Shown: piece by piece, positions 6,904-14,818 of the stretch | How positions within the stretch are numbered: position 1 is the stretch's first letter | Layout of the letters: each line of letters begins with the position of its first letter | DNA from: Bacteroidales bacterium | GTDB taxonomy: Bacteria > Bacteroidota > Bacteroidia > Bacteroidales > F082 | Direction of reading: 5' to 3' | Assembly (NCBI GenBank): GCA_017508895.1 | Contig: JAFWRA010000003.1 | Span: forward strand, 1-20,614 | DNA length: 20,614 nt | Made by a program: the position numbers and the translations under genes | Notes under the pieces: generated by a model | Database searches by the model: none | Seen by the model: the letters and a program-made list of their open reading frames with translations, nothing else | Told to the model about the DNA's origin: nothing

Positions 6904-7377
6904 TTATTGATGATGATAGGGCTCACCTTTCAAGATGGTGAAAGCGCGGTAAAGTTGTTCGACAAAGATAAGCCGTACCATTTGGTGGCTGAAGGTCATG
7001 GGTGAGAGCGACATCTTAGCATTGGCGCGGTTGTAGACTTCTTGCGCGAAGCCGTAAGGCCCACCAATGATGAACACCAACCTTTTTGCGCCAGAAGTCA
7101 TCTGCTTTTCAAGGTTTTCGGCAAACTCTACTGAGGTAAATTGCTTGCCATTTTCGTCCAAAAGGATGACTTGGTCGCCAGGTTGCAGTTGTTGTAGCAG
7201 GAGAAAACTTTCGGCTTTTTTCTGTTGGTCTTCACTTAGGGTCTTGCGGTTGCGTGGGTCAGGGATTTCTTTCATCTCGAACGAGGCATAATGCCCTATG
7301 CGGCCCACATATTTCTTGATGCCGGAGATGAGGTAGTCCTCGTCTGTTTTTCCTATGACCAAAAGCAGAATTTTCAT
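6904..7377 (-). CDS. rlmH: 23S rRNA (pseudouridine-1915-N3)-methyltransferase
   Basis: The 157-aa product is the SPOUT methyltransferase that methylates pseudouridine 1915 in helix 69 of 23S rRNA using S-adenosylmethionine. Length is that of the family. The start MKILLLVIGKTDEDYL, the SAM-binding knot VFIIGGPYGF (residues 101-110), and the C-terminal block SLSPMTFSHQMVRLIFVEQL through ILKGEPYHHQ (123-157) are all characteristic. No unusual features. It lies downstream of ribF across an 83-bp gap filled with small hairpins. Confidence 0.95.
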   Translation of the reverse strand: MKILLLVIGKTDEDYLISGIKKYVGRIGHYASFEMKEIPDPRNRKTLSEDQQKKAESFLLLQQLQPGDQVILLDENGKQFTSVEFAENLEKQMTSGAKRLVFIIGGPYGFAQEVYNRANAKMSLSPMTFSHQMVRLIFVEQLYRAFTILKGEPYHHQ

Positions 7378-7397
7378 TTTTTTTTGTGTTCGTTCCG

Positions 7398-7471
7398 TCG
7401 GATTTGCAATCCGATGGTTGTGAGTAGGGGATTTGAAATCCCCGATTCAGTCCGGCCGGATTACAAATCCG
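7398..7471. repeat. Three tandem GGATT-n3-AATCC hairpins overlapping the 3' end of ribF
   Basis: Three small palindromes occur in a row: TCGGATT-TGC-AATCCGA (7398-7414), GGGGATT-TGA-AATCCCC (7427-7443) and CGGATT-ACA-AATCCG (7457-7471). The outer sequences GTTCCGTCGGAT (7392-7403) and ATCCGTCCGAAC (7466-7477) are themselves near inverted repeats. The third hairpin encodes the end of RibF, with the stop codon (7461-7463) at the loop. Confidence 0.8.
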
Positions 7472-8414
7472 TCCGAACCTCTTTTAACAACTCCTTTGCT
7501 TTCTCACGGTCCTGTTCCAATTGGGTTTTCAACTCGTCCAACCCCTCAAATTTCTCCTCGTCGCGGATGCGGTCGATGAAGCGTACATGGATCTGTTTGC
7601 CGTAAAGGTCGCCGTCGAAGTCGAACAGGTTGACCTCGATGATGGGATTGTCCTCGCTGCGGTCGCCGATGGTGGGCCGGTGCCCGATGTTGGCCATGGC
7701 CTTGTAGGTCTTGCCTTCGTAGTCGACGAGACAGGCATACACGCCTCGGTTGCTGATGAGCATGTACTCTCTCGGCAACTCAAGGTTGGCGGTAGGGAAG
7801 CCCAAGGTGCGCCCAATCTTGTTGCCCACCACGACTTCGGCAGTGACGGAATAGGTGTAGCCCAACAGTTGGTTGGCACGCTTCACATTGCCCGTGGCAA
7901 GAGCATTACGAATCTTCGTGGAGCTTATGGCGATGTTCTCAACATCTTGTGCGGCAACGCGTTCCACCTTGAAGCCATATTTCAGCTTCATGTCGTTGAG
8001 CAGACCGAAGTCGCCCATTCGGTTCTTGCCAAAGTGATGGTCGTAGCCTACCACGATATAGGCAGGCTTGATGTTGTCGATGATGTAGTCCTTGATGAAC
8101 ACCTCGGAGGGCGTACGCGAAAACTCCTTGGTGAAGTTGATGATGACCACGTTGTCGATGCCGAACTCCTCAAATTTCTTGAGTTTTTCCTCGGGTGTGC
8201 AGAGGAATCGCAGATTAGAACAGTCGATGTTGAGCACTTGCCGCGGATGTGGACTAAAAGTGACCACAACAGTCTCGCCGCCGATGCCTTGTGCCAAGGT
8301 CTTCATCTTGTTGAAGATGGCCTGATGGCCGAGATGGACACCGTCGAAGGTGCCGATGGTGACCACGGCGTGGGGGATATTTCTAGCTTCTATGATATTT
8401 CTAAAAACTTTCAT
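7461..8414 (-). CDS. ribF: Bifunctional riboflavin kinase / FAD synthetase
   Basis: The 317-aa product converts riboflavin to FMN and FMN to FAD. The N-terminal nucleotidyltransferase domain shows GTFDGVHLGHQ (residues 21-31), GYDHHFGK (123-130) and ISSTKIRNAL (163-172). The C-terminal riboflavin kinase domain shows GRTLGFPTANL (201-211) and later HIRFIDRIRDE-type sequence (VRFIDRIRDEEKF). Length is normal. The last residues, EVRTDL, and the stop codon lie in a repeat hairpin (7457-7471), so the extreme C-terminus may be of repeat origin. The 83-bp gap to asd upstream holds another inverted repeat. I saw no promoter of its own. Confidence 0.96.
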   Translation of the reverse strand: MKVFRNIIEARNIPHAVVTIGTFDGVHLGHQAIFNKMKTLAQGIGGETVVVTFSPHPRQVLNIDCSNLRFLCTPEEKLKKFEEFGIDNVVIINFTKEFSRTPSEVFIKDYIIDNIKPAYIVVGYDHHFGKNRMGDFGLLNDMKLKYGFKVERVAAQDVENIAISSTKIRNALATGNVKRANQLLGYTYSVTAEVVVGNKIGRTLGFPTANLELPREYMLISNRGVYACLVDYEGKTYKAMANIGHRPTIGDRSEDNPIIEVNLFDFDGDLYGKQIHVRFIDRIRDEEKFEGLDELKTQLEQDREKAKELLKEVRTDL

Positions 8415-8437
8415 TTATGAATTAAGAATGTTGAATT

Positions 8438-8498
8438 AAGAATGTAGAATGGGGCAAAGCCCAGCAACGCTTCGCGTCATTCTTCATTCTACATTCTT
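8438..8498. repeat. Inverted repeat between asd and ribF
   Basis: AAGAATGTAGAATG (8438-8451) and CATTCTACATTCTT (8485-8498) are perfect 14-bp inverted repeats. The loop contains a second hairpin, GGGC/GCCC (8452-8462). Related ATTAAGAATG units continue at 8421-8430 and CATTCTGCATTA at 8499-8510, the latter reaching into the asd stop codon region. Transcribed, it would fold strongly, but there is no T-run typical of a terminator. Confidence 0.75.
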
Positions 8499-9496
8499 CA
8501 TTCTGCATTAACTAGATTTGTTTCGATTAAGTATTTAGCTATTTGTACGGCATTTGTGGCAGCGCCTTTGCGGAGGTTGTCGGCCACGCACCAGAAATTG
8601 AGACCGTTCTCCACCGAGAAGTCACGGCGGATGCGACCCACGAAGACCTCGTCCTTGCCTTCGGCATAGAGGGGCATCGGATAAACGTTGTTGGCCGGGT
8701 CGTCTTGCACCACCACGCCAGGCATGGCAGCCATCAATCTGCGGACATCGTCGATTTCAAAGGGCTTTTCGGTCTCCACATTGACGGCTTCACTATGGCC
8801 GCCCCACACGGGCACACGCACCGTGGTGGATGAGACGGCGATGTGCTCGTCGCGGAGAATCTTACGCGTTTCGTTGACCATCTTCATCTCCTCTTTGGTA
8901 TAGCCGTTGTCGAGGAAGGTGTCGATGTGGGGCAGGATGTTGAGGTCAATTGGATGGGGGTAGCAAGTCGTGCCGCTCGCGCCAGCGCGTTCGGCCTTCA
9001 GTTGGTTGACACCTTTTTGGCCGCTGCCCGAGACGCTTTGGTAGGTGCTGACGACAATGCGTTTGATGCCGTAGGCTTTGTGGATGGGAGCCAAGGCCAT
9101 CACCATCTGTATGGTGGAGCAGTTGGGGTTGGCGATAATATGCGTGTACTTGGTGATAGTGTCGGCATTGATTTCAGGAACGACCAAAGGCACATCTTTT
9201 TCCATGCGCCAAGCCGAGCTGTTGTCGACAACAAAGGTGCCTTGCTCGGCAAAACGCGGCGCATATTGTTTCGATGCCGATGCTCCTGCCGAGAAGATGG
9301 CGATGTCGGGGCGGGCAGCGATGGCATCGTCCACGCTGACCACTTTATAGGTTTTGCCCTGGAAAACGATTTCCTTGCCCACGGAGCGTTCCGAGGCGGC
9401 GACAACCAATTCGTCAATCTGAACCTTCTGTTCGTCAAGCACTTGAAGCATCTTCGAGCCGACCAAGCCGGTGGCTCCTACCACTGCGATTTTCAT
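8498..9496 (-). CDS. asd: Aspartate-semialdehyde dehydrogenase
   Basis: The 332-aa enzyme reduces aspartyl phosphate to aspartate semialdehyde, feeding lysine/diaminopimelate, threonine and methionine synthesis. The NADP-binding start MKIAVVGATGLVGSKML, the catalytic cysteine in IANPNCSTIQ (Cys126), QSVSGSGQKG, and the RVPVWGGHSEAVNVE substrate-binding/His region are all present. Length is typical. The start is supported by a strong Shine-Dalgarno (9501-9510), rare in this phylum, and a -7 element upstream. The last residues (VNAE) are encoded within the outer part of an intergenic repeat. Confidence 0.96.
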   Translation of the reverse strand: MKIAVVGATGLVGSKMLQVLDEQKVQIDELVVAASERSVGKEIVFQGKTYKVVSVDDAIAARPDIAIFSAGASASKQYAPRFAEQGTFVVDNSSAWRMEKDVPLVVPEINADTITKYTHIIANPNCSTIQMVMALAPIHKAYGIKRIVVSTYQSVSGSGQKGVNQLKAERAGASGTTCYPHPIDLNILPHIDTFLDNGYTKEEMKMVNETRKILRDEHIAVSSTTVRVPVWGGHSEAVNVETEKPFEIDDVRRLMAAMPGVVVQDDPANNVYPMPLYAEGKDEVFVGRIRRDFSVENGLNFWCVADNLRKGAATNAVQIAKYLIETNLVNAE

Positions 9497-9500
9497 TTTT

Positions 9501-9530
9501 TCCTCCTTTTGCTATTTGGGCGCAAAAATA
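9501..9530 (-). promoter_or_regulatory. asd leader: -7 element and strong ribosome binding site
   Basis: On the minus strand TATTTTTG (9523-9530) fits TAnnTTTG, and AAAAGGAGGA (9501-9510) is a near-perfect Shine-Dalgarno with its GGAGG core 5 nt from the ATG at 9496. I found no clear -33 TTTG. The strong ribosome binding site stands out from other genes here. Confidence 0.6.
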
Positions 9531-9570
9531 GGAAAAAAGTGAAAAATGGATGATTAATTTGGCATTTCTA

Positions 9571-9648
9571 CTATGCATCCATCCAATTCTCAATCCGTAG
9601 GTTGGGAATGCGTTCGAAATGATTGGTATTGCCTGTTAAACGCCCTGT
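9571..9648 (-). pseudogene. Remnant of a PIN-domain (VapC-like) toxin, C-terminal 25 residues
   Basis: In the frame offset from the antitoxin stop, the minus strand reads LTGNTNHFERIPNLRIENW then MDA and a stop. This closely resembles the C-terminal strand and tail of PIN-domain toxins (NT.HF.RIP.L.IENW). The frame is closed by a TAG at 9649-9651 and there is no start codon, so about four fifths of a normal toxin is missing. It overlaps the last codons of the antitoxin gene. A deletion joining antitoxin and toxin tails is the likely cause. Confidence 0.65.
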
Positions 9649-9872
9649 CTAAGTTCTTCGGCAATTTCCTGCGGTGTGCCATCTCCACCCCAATCGCTGC
9701 TAAACTTTGCCAAAGCAGCCTCAAGCCTTTTGTCATCATCGTTTTTCCTTGCTTTCTTCTGCTTTTGTATCAGTGATTTCACAAAAGCCAACACCTTTTC
9801 CATTAAAACTTTGTCATCAGCGATTTCACCCATTGCGCGGTACAATTCCGCATTCACCTGCATAGTCGTCAT
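9636..9872 (-). CDS. Putative antitoxin of a type II toxin-antitoxin pair, toxin lost
   Basis: This is a 78-aa charged protein. The start MTTMQVNAELYRAMGEIADD and the following basic helix (FVKSLIQKQKKARKND) resemble small antitoxins of Bacteroidota, and FSSDWGGDGTPQEIAEELR resembles the toxin-binding tail of those paired with PIN toxins. That tail normally continues some ten residues further, but here it stops at RQGV, where the toxin remnant begins, so the C-terminus is probably truncated by the same deletion. No intact toxin gene lies next to it. The family assignment rests on resemblance and on the neighbouring remnant. Confidence 0.6.
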   Translation of the reverse strand: MTTMQVNAELYRAMGEIADDKVLMEKVLAFVKSLIQKQKKARKNDDDKRLEAALAKFSSDWGGDGTPQEIAEELRQGV

Positions 9873-9897
9873 AATCTTAATGTGTTAGTTTCTGTGG

Positions 9898-9905
9898 CAA
9901 AATTA
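9898..9905 (-). promoter_or_regulatory. Possible -7 element of the antitoxin gene
   Basis: TAATTTTG on the minus strand matches TAnnTTTG and lies 25 nt before the antitoxin ATG. No good -33 element is seen at the usual spacing. The rest of the 122-bp gap to the TonB-dependent receptor gene is AT-rich and shows nothing else. Confidence 0.4.
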
Positions 9906-9994
9906 CATTTATTTTCCAAATCTCAGTATCTTTTTCACCAAAAAATGCTACGCAATTGTAGTGCTATGTCCACGGAAAATGTTATGTAAATAGC

Positions 9995-12337
9995 TTAAAA
10001 CCACACTTTATACGAAAACGACGGAATAATCGGGAAGAAAGTCCGCTGCCATAGCGTTTGTGGCTCGTCGGGGAACTGGTTCCAATACAACGGGTCGCCT
10101 TTCTTGTCACCGTAGTAGTAATAATACGGATTCTGTCGGCAATAGACATTGTAGATGGAGAAGGTCCATTCGGCTTTGCGGCCTTTCTCGTTCCTGGTCT
10201 TGAACTTGGCGGCCAAGTCGAGGCGGTGGTAGTCGCGCATTCTGGCACTGTTGCGTTCGCCGTAGATGTTGGTTTGCTCAAAATGCACATCGCCTTCGGG
10301 CGTCATGACAGGTGTGTTCTGCACCCCGATGACGGGTGTGTAAGGCAATCCCGTCTGATAGGTCCACAAGGCACTCAACGACCAACGCTCCGTCAGTTGA
10401 TAGTTCACATTGATATTGACGGAATGCGGGCGGTCGTACTCAAACACATATTCCTTACCGTTGTTGATATGGTCAAACTGCCGTGTGGTGTGTGACCAAG
10501 TGTAGCCTACATAGCCGTCCAAGCGGTTGAAGTTGAAACGGGTCATCATTTCAATGCCATACGACTTGCCCTTGCCGCCTGCTTCCACCTTGCTGCGCCA
10601 GTCGGAGTCACCGAGGAGGGTGCTGTAGCCCTCGCGGTAGGTGGCCAAGTCGCGGAGTAATTTGTAGTAGGCGTCGATTTCCACACTGACATGGTCTTGC
10701 CAAAAACCTCGCTGCCAACCGACAGAGGCCTGGTCGGAGGTGGCGGGCTTGATGCGCGCATCGGCGGGAATCCACACCTCGTTGTTCATGATGGAGCCAG
10801 GTGTCATCATCAGGTGGGCGTTCTGCGTGACCCGCATGGCGGTTATATTAATGGTACTCTTCCCAATGTTGAAACTGAGATTCAGCCTTGGCTCCCAAGC
10901 AAAATGGTGATAACCCTTATTCAGGAAACTATTTGCCCTCAAACCAATAGAACCATTGAACCAACTGCCAAACTTCAGTTTGTTGTCCAGATAAAGCGAG
11001 TTGTCGAACACGCTCGAAACATCGGGCAAATTGGCATCTGAGAAGCTGCTGATGAAATGGTTGGGGCGGTAGTTGAGGTAGGAACTTTGCAGGCCGTATT
11101 CCAAAGTCCAAGCGTTGGCGATGAAGAGCTTCCAGTCGGAGCGGAGCGAGACATCGCTGACCCGTGAAGAGGTCTTGACAAAGAAATCGGTCGTGTCAAT
11201 GTCGTTTCTAAGGTAGGCCTTCATGTTGTTCTTCAGGCGGTATTGCGTGAACGACAAGGTATTGGCCATGAAAAGCCGTGAGCTGACCACACTGTTCCAT
11301 TGTCCCGAGACGAGCAGGTTGCCCCAAATGTTGCCGATGCTGTTGCGTTCGATGTCGCCGTTCTCCCTCTTGTTCTTCCAGATGCGCATGTAGTCGTCGC
11401 CCTCATAGATGTTGAATGCAAAGCTGTTTTTGGCATCAGGTGCCCAGGTGTATTTGGCGTTGATGTCGTGGAAGCCGTAGGCAATGTTGTAGTCTTGTCC
11501 GCCCTGCTCTTTGCTGATTTGGCTGGCAATGTAAAGGAGTGCTTCCGTGAGGGTTTTGCGCCCTGTGATGATAAAACTGGAGTTTTTCAGTCCGCCAGGA
11601 CCTTCCACGGCAAAGGCCAAGTCGGTGAGCCCTGCGCTGAGCGAGCCTTTCAGCCGCGTGGGGTCGCCTTTCTTGGCGGTCAAGTCAACGATAGAGGACA
11701 GTTTGCCGCCATAGCGTGCTGGAAAGCCGCCCTTATAGATATCCATCGTGTTGATCATCTCGGAGTTGAACACCGACATGAAACCGCCCAAATGGTTGAC
11801 ATAGATAAGCGGCACATTGTCGAGCATGTAAAGGTTTTCGCCTGGATTTCCGCCACGCACAATCATCAGGCTGGAGGCTTCGGTGGCCGCCTCGATGCCA
11901 GGCAGTTGTTGTGCCGCCTTGATGATGTCAGGGCGACTGCCGATGGTGGGCAGTTGGTCAATGCTCTTGGCATTGAGGGTCAAGGTGTTGAAGCTGGTTC
12001 TTCGCTCAATGCGGGTGGCACTGATTTCCACGGATTGTAAAGTCTCGGTCAAGGGCTTCAAACGTATTTGCAAAGGCTGGTCGGCATTGTCCACCTTAAG
12101 GCAGGTCTCTTCATAGCCGATGCATGAAACACAAAGCGTAGCTGGCAATTCCACCGCAAGGTTAAAATACCCTTTCTGGTCGGTAGCCACGCCCTTTGAA
12201 AGGTCTTGCAGAAAGACATTGGCCCCGATGATGCGTTCACCGTCGTTGGCATCGCTGACGAAACCGGAAATATGTGTTTGTTGGGCTTGGGCAAAAAGAG
12301 AAGCCAAAAGACCTATCAAGAGAAATATTCTTTTCAT
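9995..12337 (-). CDS. TonB-dependent outer-membrane receptor with carboxypeptidase-regulatory-like N-domain
   Basis: The 780-aa product has a signal peptide (cleavage near FAQA-QQ, residue 18). A CarboxypepD_reg-like domain follows at about 22-100 (ISGFVSDANDGERIIGANVF, ATDQKGYFNL, SCIGYEE), then VEISATR (103-109) at the plug entry. The plug (about 139-215) includes LPGIEAATEASSLMIVRGG and NLYMLDNVPLIYVNHLGG. A long beta-barrel region ends in the aromatic SYKVWF. This matches Bacteroidota TonB-dependent receptors of moderate size rather than the 1000-aa SusC type, and no SusD partner is present. Six bp upstream lies a DUF4249 lipoprotein gene, a pairing often seen, suggesting uptake of a peptide, metal or other ligand, but the substrate cannot be read from sequence. 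Confidence 0.9.
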   Translation of the reverse strand: MKRIFLLIGLLASLFAQAQQTHISGFVSDANDGERIIGANVFLQDLSKGVATDQKGYFNLAVELPATLCVSCIGYEETCLKVDNADQPLQIRLKPLTETLQSVEISATRIERRTSFNTLTLNAKSIDQLPTIGSRPDIIKAAQQLPGIEAATEASSLMIVRGGNPGENLYMLDNVPLIYVNHLGGFMSVFNSEMINTMDIYKGGFPARYGGKLSSIVDLTAKKGDPTRLKGSLSAGLTDLAFAVEGPGGLKNSSFIITGRKTLTEALLYIASQISKEQGGQDYNIAYGFHDINAKYTWAPDAKNSFAFNIYEGDDYMRIWKNKRENGDIERNSIGNIWGNLLVSGQWNSVVSSRLFMANTLSFTQYRLKNNMKAYLRNDIDTTDFFVKTSSRVSDVSLRSDWKLFIANAWTLEYGLQSSYLNYRPNHFISSFSDANLPDVSSVFDNSLYLDNKLKFGSWFNGSIGLRANSFLNKGYHHFAWEPRLNLSFNIGKSTINITAMRVTQNAHLMMTPGSIMNNEVWIPADARIKPATSDQASVGWQRGFWQDHVSVEIDAYYKLLRDLATYREGYSTLLGDSDWRSKVEAGGKGKSYGIEMMTRFNFNRLDGYVGYTWSHTTRQFDHINNGKEYVFEYDRPHSVNINVNYQLTERWSLSALWTYQTGLPYTPVIGVQNTPVMTPEGDVHFEQTNIYGERNSARMRDYHRLDLAAKFKTRNEKGRKAEWTFSIYNVYCRQNPYYYYYGDKKGDPLYWNQFPDEPQTLWQRTFFPIIPSFSYKVWF

Positions 12338-12343
12338 GGCGCG

Positions 12344-13297
12344 TCAATTTACTTGGTTGATGAAAATGGTGTCGCAGGTCATGGGGGCGATGGCGGCAAA
12401 CACGCCACGACCGTTTTCCACGTTGCTGTATAGGTTAATGGGGCTTATGACGCCGAGGAAGAGGTTGGAATAGGCATCGGGTTCCTCGAAAGCGTTTTGG
12501 CTTTTCATGTAATGATAAGCCGATTCTGAGAGGCCGTGCATCCTGACCACCACCTCGCCCGTTGTCTCTTTGATGCCACCATAGTGTTGGCTACTCCAGC
12601 CCAAAGCACTGAAATAAGCATTCACTTTGAGGGTATAAGTGGTGTCGTTGATGATTTCATTGCTGAACAGCAGGGCACTGGAGCCTTCGTTGAGCAGAAC
12701 GGGATCGTCTGTGTTGATGGACGAACTCATGTTGCCTTGTGCCGTGGAGTAGCCAAGGTGTGCATGGGTCTCAGCGTCATAGAAATCGTTTCTAAAACTA
12801 GCGTAAATGTTGGATTTGTAATATAAGTTTTGGTTGGGGTCGGTTCTGAAAGTGACCAAGATGGCGGGACAAGGCCGGCCTTCGTCGTCAACGGTGGCAT
12901 TATCCATGATTTCCACACCAGTCACTACGGGCTTCTCGGGCATCTCGGTTTGGGCAAACAGCGTGTCGAAGCCAGGGATGATGACCTTGCAGGCATAATC
13001 GTGCAAGGCCTCAGCGGCGGTTTCGCCGACATAAAGGCCATCGCCTTCGTGTAGCAGTTGTTCGGCAAACTGTCCGTCCACATAAAGCAGCACCTCGGCA
13101 TCGGTGCAAGGTGAAGGATGCACCGAGTCAAGACACTGTGCAAAAGTGACCTGAGCCCACACGGGCTGGTTTTCCTGAAGCACGGCGTTCAAAGTGGGTT
13201 GAGGCTCAAAATCGGGGCGTTCGTAGTCACTGACCTGTTTGCGACAACTGCTGAAGGCGAGTGCGACAAAAAGGAAAAGAATGAATGAATTTTTCAT
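12344..13297 (-). CDS. DUF4249 family lipoprotein, partner of the TonB-dependent receptor
   Basis: The 317-aa protein has a lipoprotein signal ending FSSC (Cys18). The mature part starts with the DUF4249 pattern: a proline-rich linker, LNAVLQENQPVWAQVTFAQ, then CTDAEVLLYVDGQFAEQL and GLYVGETAAEALHDYACKV, suggesting beta-sandwich repeats. Later comes the YKSNIYASFRNDFY block and SNLFLGVISPINLYSNVENG near the C-terminus, where family members usually have GxFGxY-type sequence. The gene ends 6 bp before the receptor start, so the two form an operon. The lipoprotein presumably caps or assists the receptor at the surface, which is an inference from the pairing. Confidence 0.82.
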   Translation of the reverse strand: MKNSFILFLFVALAFSSCRKQVSDYERPDFEPQPTLNAVLQENQPVWAQVTFAQCLDSVHPSPCTDAEVLLYVDGQFAEQLLHEGDGLYVGETAAEALHDYACKVIIPGFDTLFAQTEMPEKPVVTGVEIMDNATVDDEGRPCPAILVTFRTDPNQNLYYKSNIYASFRNDFYDAETHAHLGYSTAQGNMSSSINTDDPVLLNEGSSALLFSNEIINDTTYTLKVNAYFSALGWSSQHYGGIKETTGEVVVRMHGLSESAYHYMKSQNAFEEPDAYSNLFLGVISPINLYSNVENGRGVFAAIAPMTCDTIFINQVN

Positions 13298-13324
13298 GGG
13301 TAAATGTTATTTTACTATGACTTG

Positions 13325-13379
13325 TGACCATGACTATGACCACTTCATATCGTGGTAAAAGTGGTCATGGTCATCGTCA
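13325..13379. repeat. Imperfect inverted repeat made of TGACCATGAC units
   Basis: The left arm (13325-13345, TGACCATGACTATGACCACT...) pairs with 13359-13379 at 19 of 21 positions around a 13-nt loop. Each arm is itself built from repeats of ATGACC. It fills the gap between the first barrel gene and the DUF4249 gene. There is no T-run after the minus-strand stem, so a role as terminator is uncertain. Confidence 0.7.
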
Positions 13380-13383
13380 CTGG

Positions 13384-13989
13384 TCATTGTTTTGGATTTT
13401 GCCATTTCTTCGGCCCGCCAAAGCGGACATTGATACCAATGCGATGGTTGAAGCGCTCATACGTGCAATAACCAAATTCATAGAAAAGGCCGAAATGACG
13501 GCTGAAATTGACACCAGCACCCAGCATTCCTCTCAAGCTAATGCCTTTGAAACAGGAAAACTTCCTTTCGGGGTCTCCGCCTGTGGTGTTGGCGAATGTA
13601 CCGATTTGGGCAGAAGCGTACAAATCCGCCCACGAAAATGAAGGATTGATGATAGCAGGGAAAAGGTGGGCTTTTGCAGCCAAGCCATAATTGAGGACAA
13701 GAGGATAATACAGCCTTCCCTGATTGTTGTGGATTTCGCCTGACCTCAGTCTGAGGCATGAGCAGAACACCCCTGTTTCAAGCCAATCGTTGATGCCATA
13801 CATCACTTCCGAGGACATATAGCCAAAAAAGAACTCATGGTTCATCATCCCTTGGGTATCCTTGATTCTTCCAATGTTCACGTTGATTTGGTTACGAATG
13901 TAAGGGAATTCTTGTTTTGTTTCTGGTTGTTGTGCAAGGCCCATGCTGCACGACAGCATGAAAGCCAACATGAAAATGATTTTTCTCAT
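13384..13989 (-). CDS. Predicted outer-membrane beta-barrel protein, tandem family member A
   Basis: The 201-aa product has a signal peptide (MRKIIFMLAFMLSCSMGLAQ). The rest is rich in alternating hydrophobic strands separated by short turns, consistent with a small barrel. The last 45 residues hold the trait shared with the next two genes: FSRHFGLFYEFGYC, then HRIGINVRFGGPKKW. The likely paralogues at 14064 and 14819 carry the same elements at the same place. I do not recognise a named domain or a ligand. It ends 86 bp before the DUF4249 gene. Expression as a unit with the other two is possible, since all three lie in line with gaps under 80 bp. Confidence 0.7.
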   Translation of the reverse strand: MRKIIFMLAFMLSCSMGLAQQPETKQEFPYIRNQINVNIGRIKDTQGMMNHEFFFGYMSSEVMYGINDWLETGVFCSCLRLRSGEIHNNQGRLYYPLVLNYGLAAKAHLFPAIINPSFSWADLYASAQIGTFANTTGGDPERKFSCFKGISLRGMLGAGVNFSRHFGLFYEFGYCTYERFNHRIGINVRFGGPKKWQNPKQ

Positions 13990-14063
13990 GGTTGGTAAAT
14001 GGTTTTTTTCGTTTGTAGTTTTGTCATTTATAATCGTATTGGGTTAACGCAGGCGTTTTGGTA

Positions 14064-14750
14064 TTATTGCTGTTTTTGCCATTTTTTCGGTCCAGGGAAT
14101 CGAACATTGAGGCCAAAGCGGTGGAAGGCCTTGGCCTTTATTTCGCCTATTTTGGGTTTGTATTCCTTATTTAGGTTGTCAAATGCCAATTCATAAAAGA
14201 CACCGAAATACTTCGATGGATTGATGGCTAAGCCAACGCTACCACCGTAAAGAAAGTTGTTGCGGACAGGCTCGGCTGAAGGGCCGTCGTAAGCAGGCTT
14301 ATACTGCTCCGTTACGGTTCTCATGCCCAATTCGCCACGACAATACACATCGACGAAATAAAAATTCGGCAACAAAAGGGTCAGAGGATGCAACTCTGCA
14401 TCAATGCCATAATGATAGTAGCGCTCAATCATTTTACCATCAAAAAGAAGTGGTTCATAAATGGTATCTGTGCCATTGTACATAGTTCCACCTCCTATTT
14501 TCATCAGGCTTTCATGGGTGCCGAAACTGCCGAAGACCCCTACCACGCACCAATTAGTAATGCCATAGCCTATTCCAACTCGAAAGTCGGGATAGCCAGA
14601 ATAAGGGATTTTCTGCATCAATTGCGAATAGCTCGCATCGATTTTGAAATTGCCCTTGTTAAAGGGCTTTGATGAGGTGAAAGGGATGTCTCTTTGTGCG
14701 TAAGCCATAACAGGCAGCAACAACGCGGCCAATAAAACCAGTTTTTTCAT
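14064..14750 (-). CDS. Predicted outer-membrane beta-barrel protein, tandem family member B
   Basis: The 228-aa protein has a signal peptide (MKKLVLLAALLLPVMAYAQ) and strand-like segments throughout (FKIDASYSQLM, FRVGIGYGITNWCVVGVFG, HYGIDAELHPLTLLLPNFYF). It shares with member C the block A/T-ELHPL-LLPNF--VDVY and with both siblings the C-terminal KYFGVFYE and HRFGLNVRFPGPKKWQ. It is the longest of the three because of an extra loop (EQYKPAYDGPSAEPV). Function unknown. Gaps to the neighbours are 74 and 68 bp, each with a short weak hairpin only. Confidence 0.7.
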   Translation of the reverse strand: MKKLVLLAALLLPVMAYAQRDIPFTSSKPFNKGNFKIDASYSQLMQKIPYSGYPDFRVGIGYGITNWCVVGVFGSFGTHESLMKIGGGTMYNGTDTIYEPLLFDGKMIERYYHYGIDAELHPLTLLLPNFYFVDVYCRGELGMRTVTEQYKPAYDGPSAEPVRNNFLYGGSVGLAINPSKYFGVFYELAFDNLNKEYKPKIGEIKAKAFHRFGLNVRFPGPKKWQKQQ

Positions 14751-14818
14751 TGATTAATTATTGTTGGACTTTGATTCTATCGCCTTAACGCTTGGCGTGG
14801 TGTTTTATTGCAAAATCA

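Noticed and set aside
7521..8420. Plus-strand open frame of 299 codons opposite ribF
   Set aside because: It mirrors ribF, whose motifs are unambiguous, and the translation is low-complexity in V, D, H and L as expected from an antisense frame.
13990..14818. Short hairpins (AACGC/GCGTT near 14047 and ACGC/GCGT near 14789) between the barrel genes as terminators
   Set aside because: Stems are only 4-5 bp and there is no T-run on the transcribed strand side.
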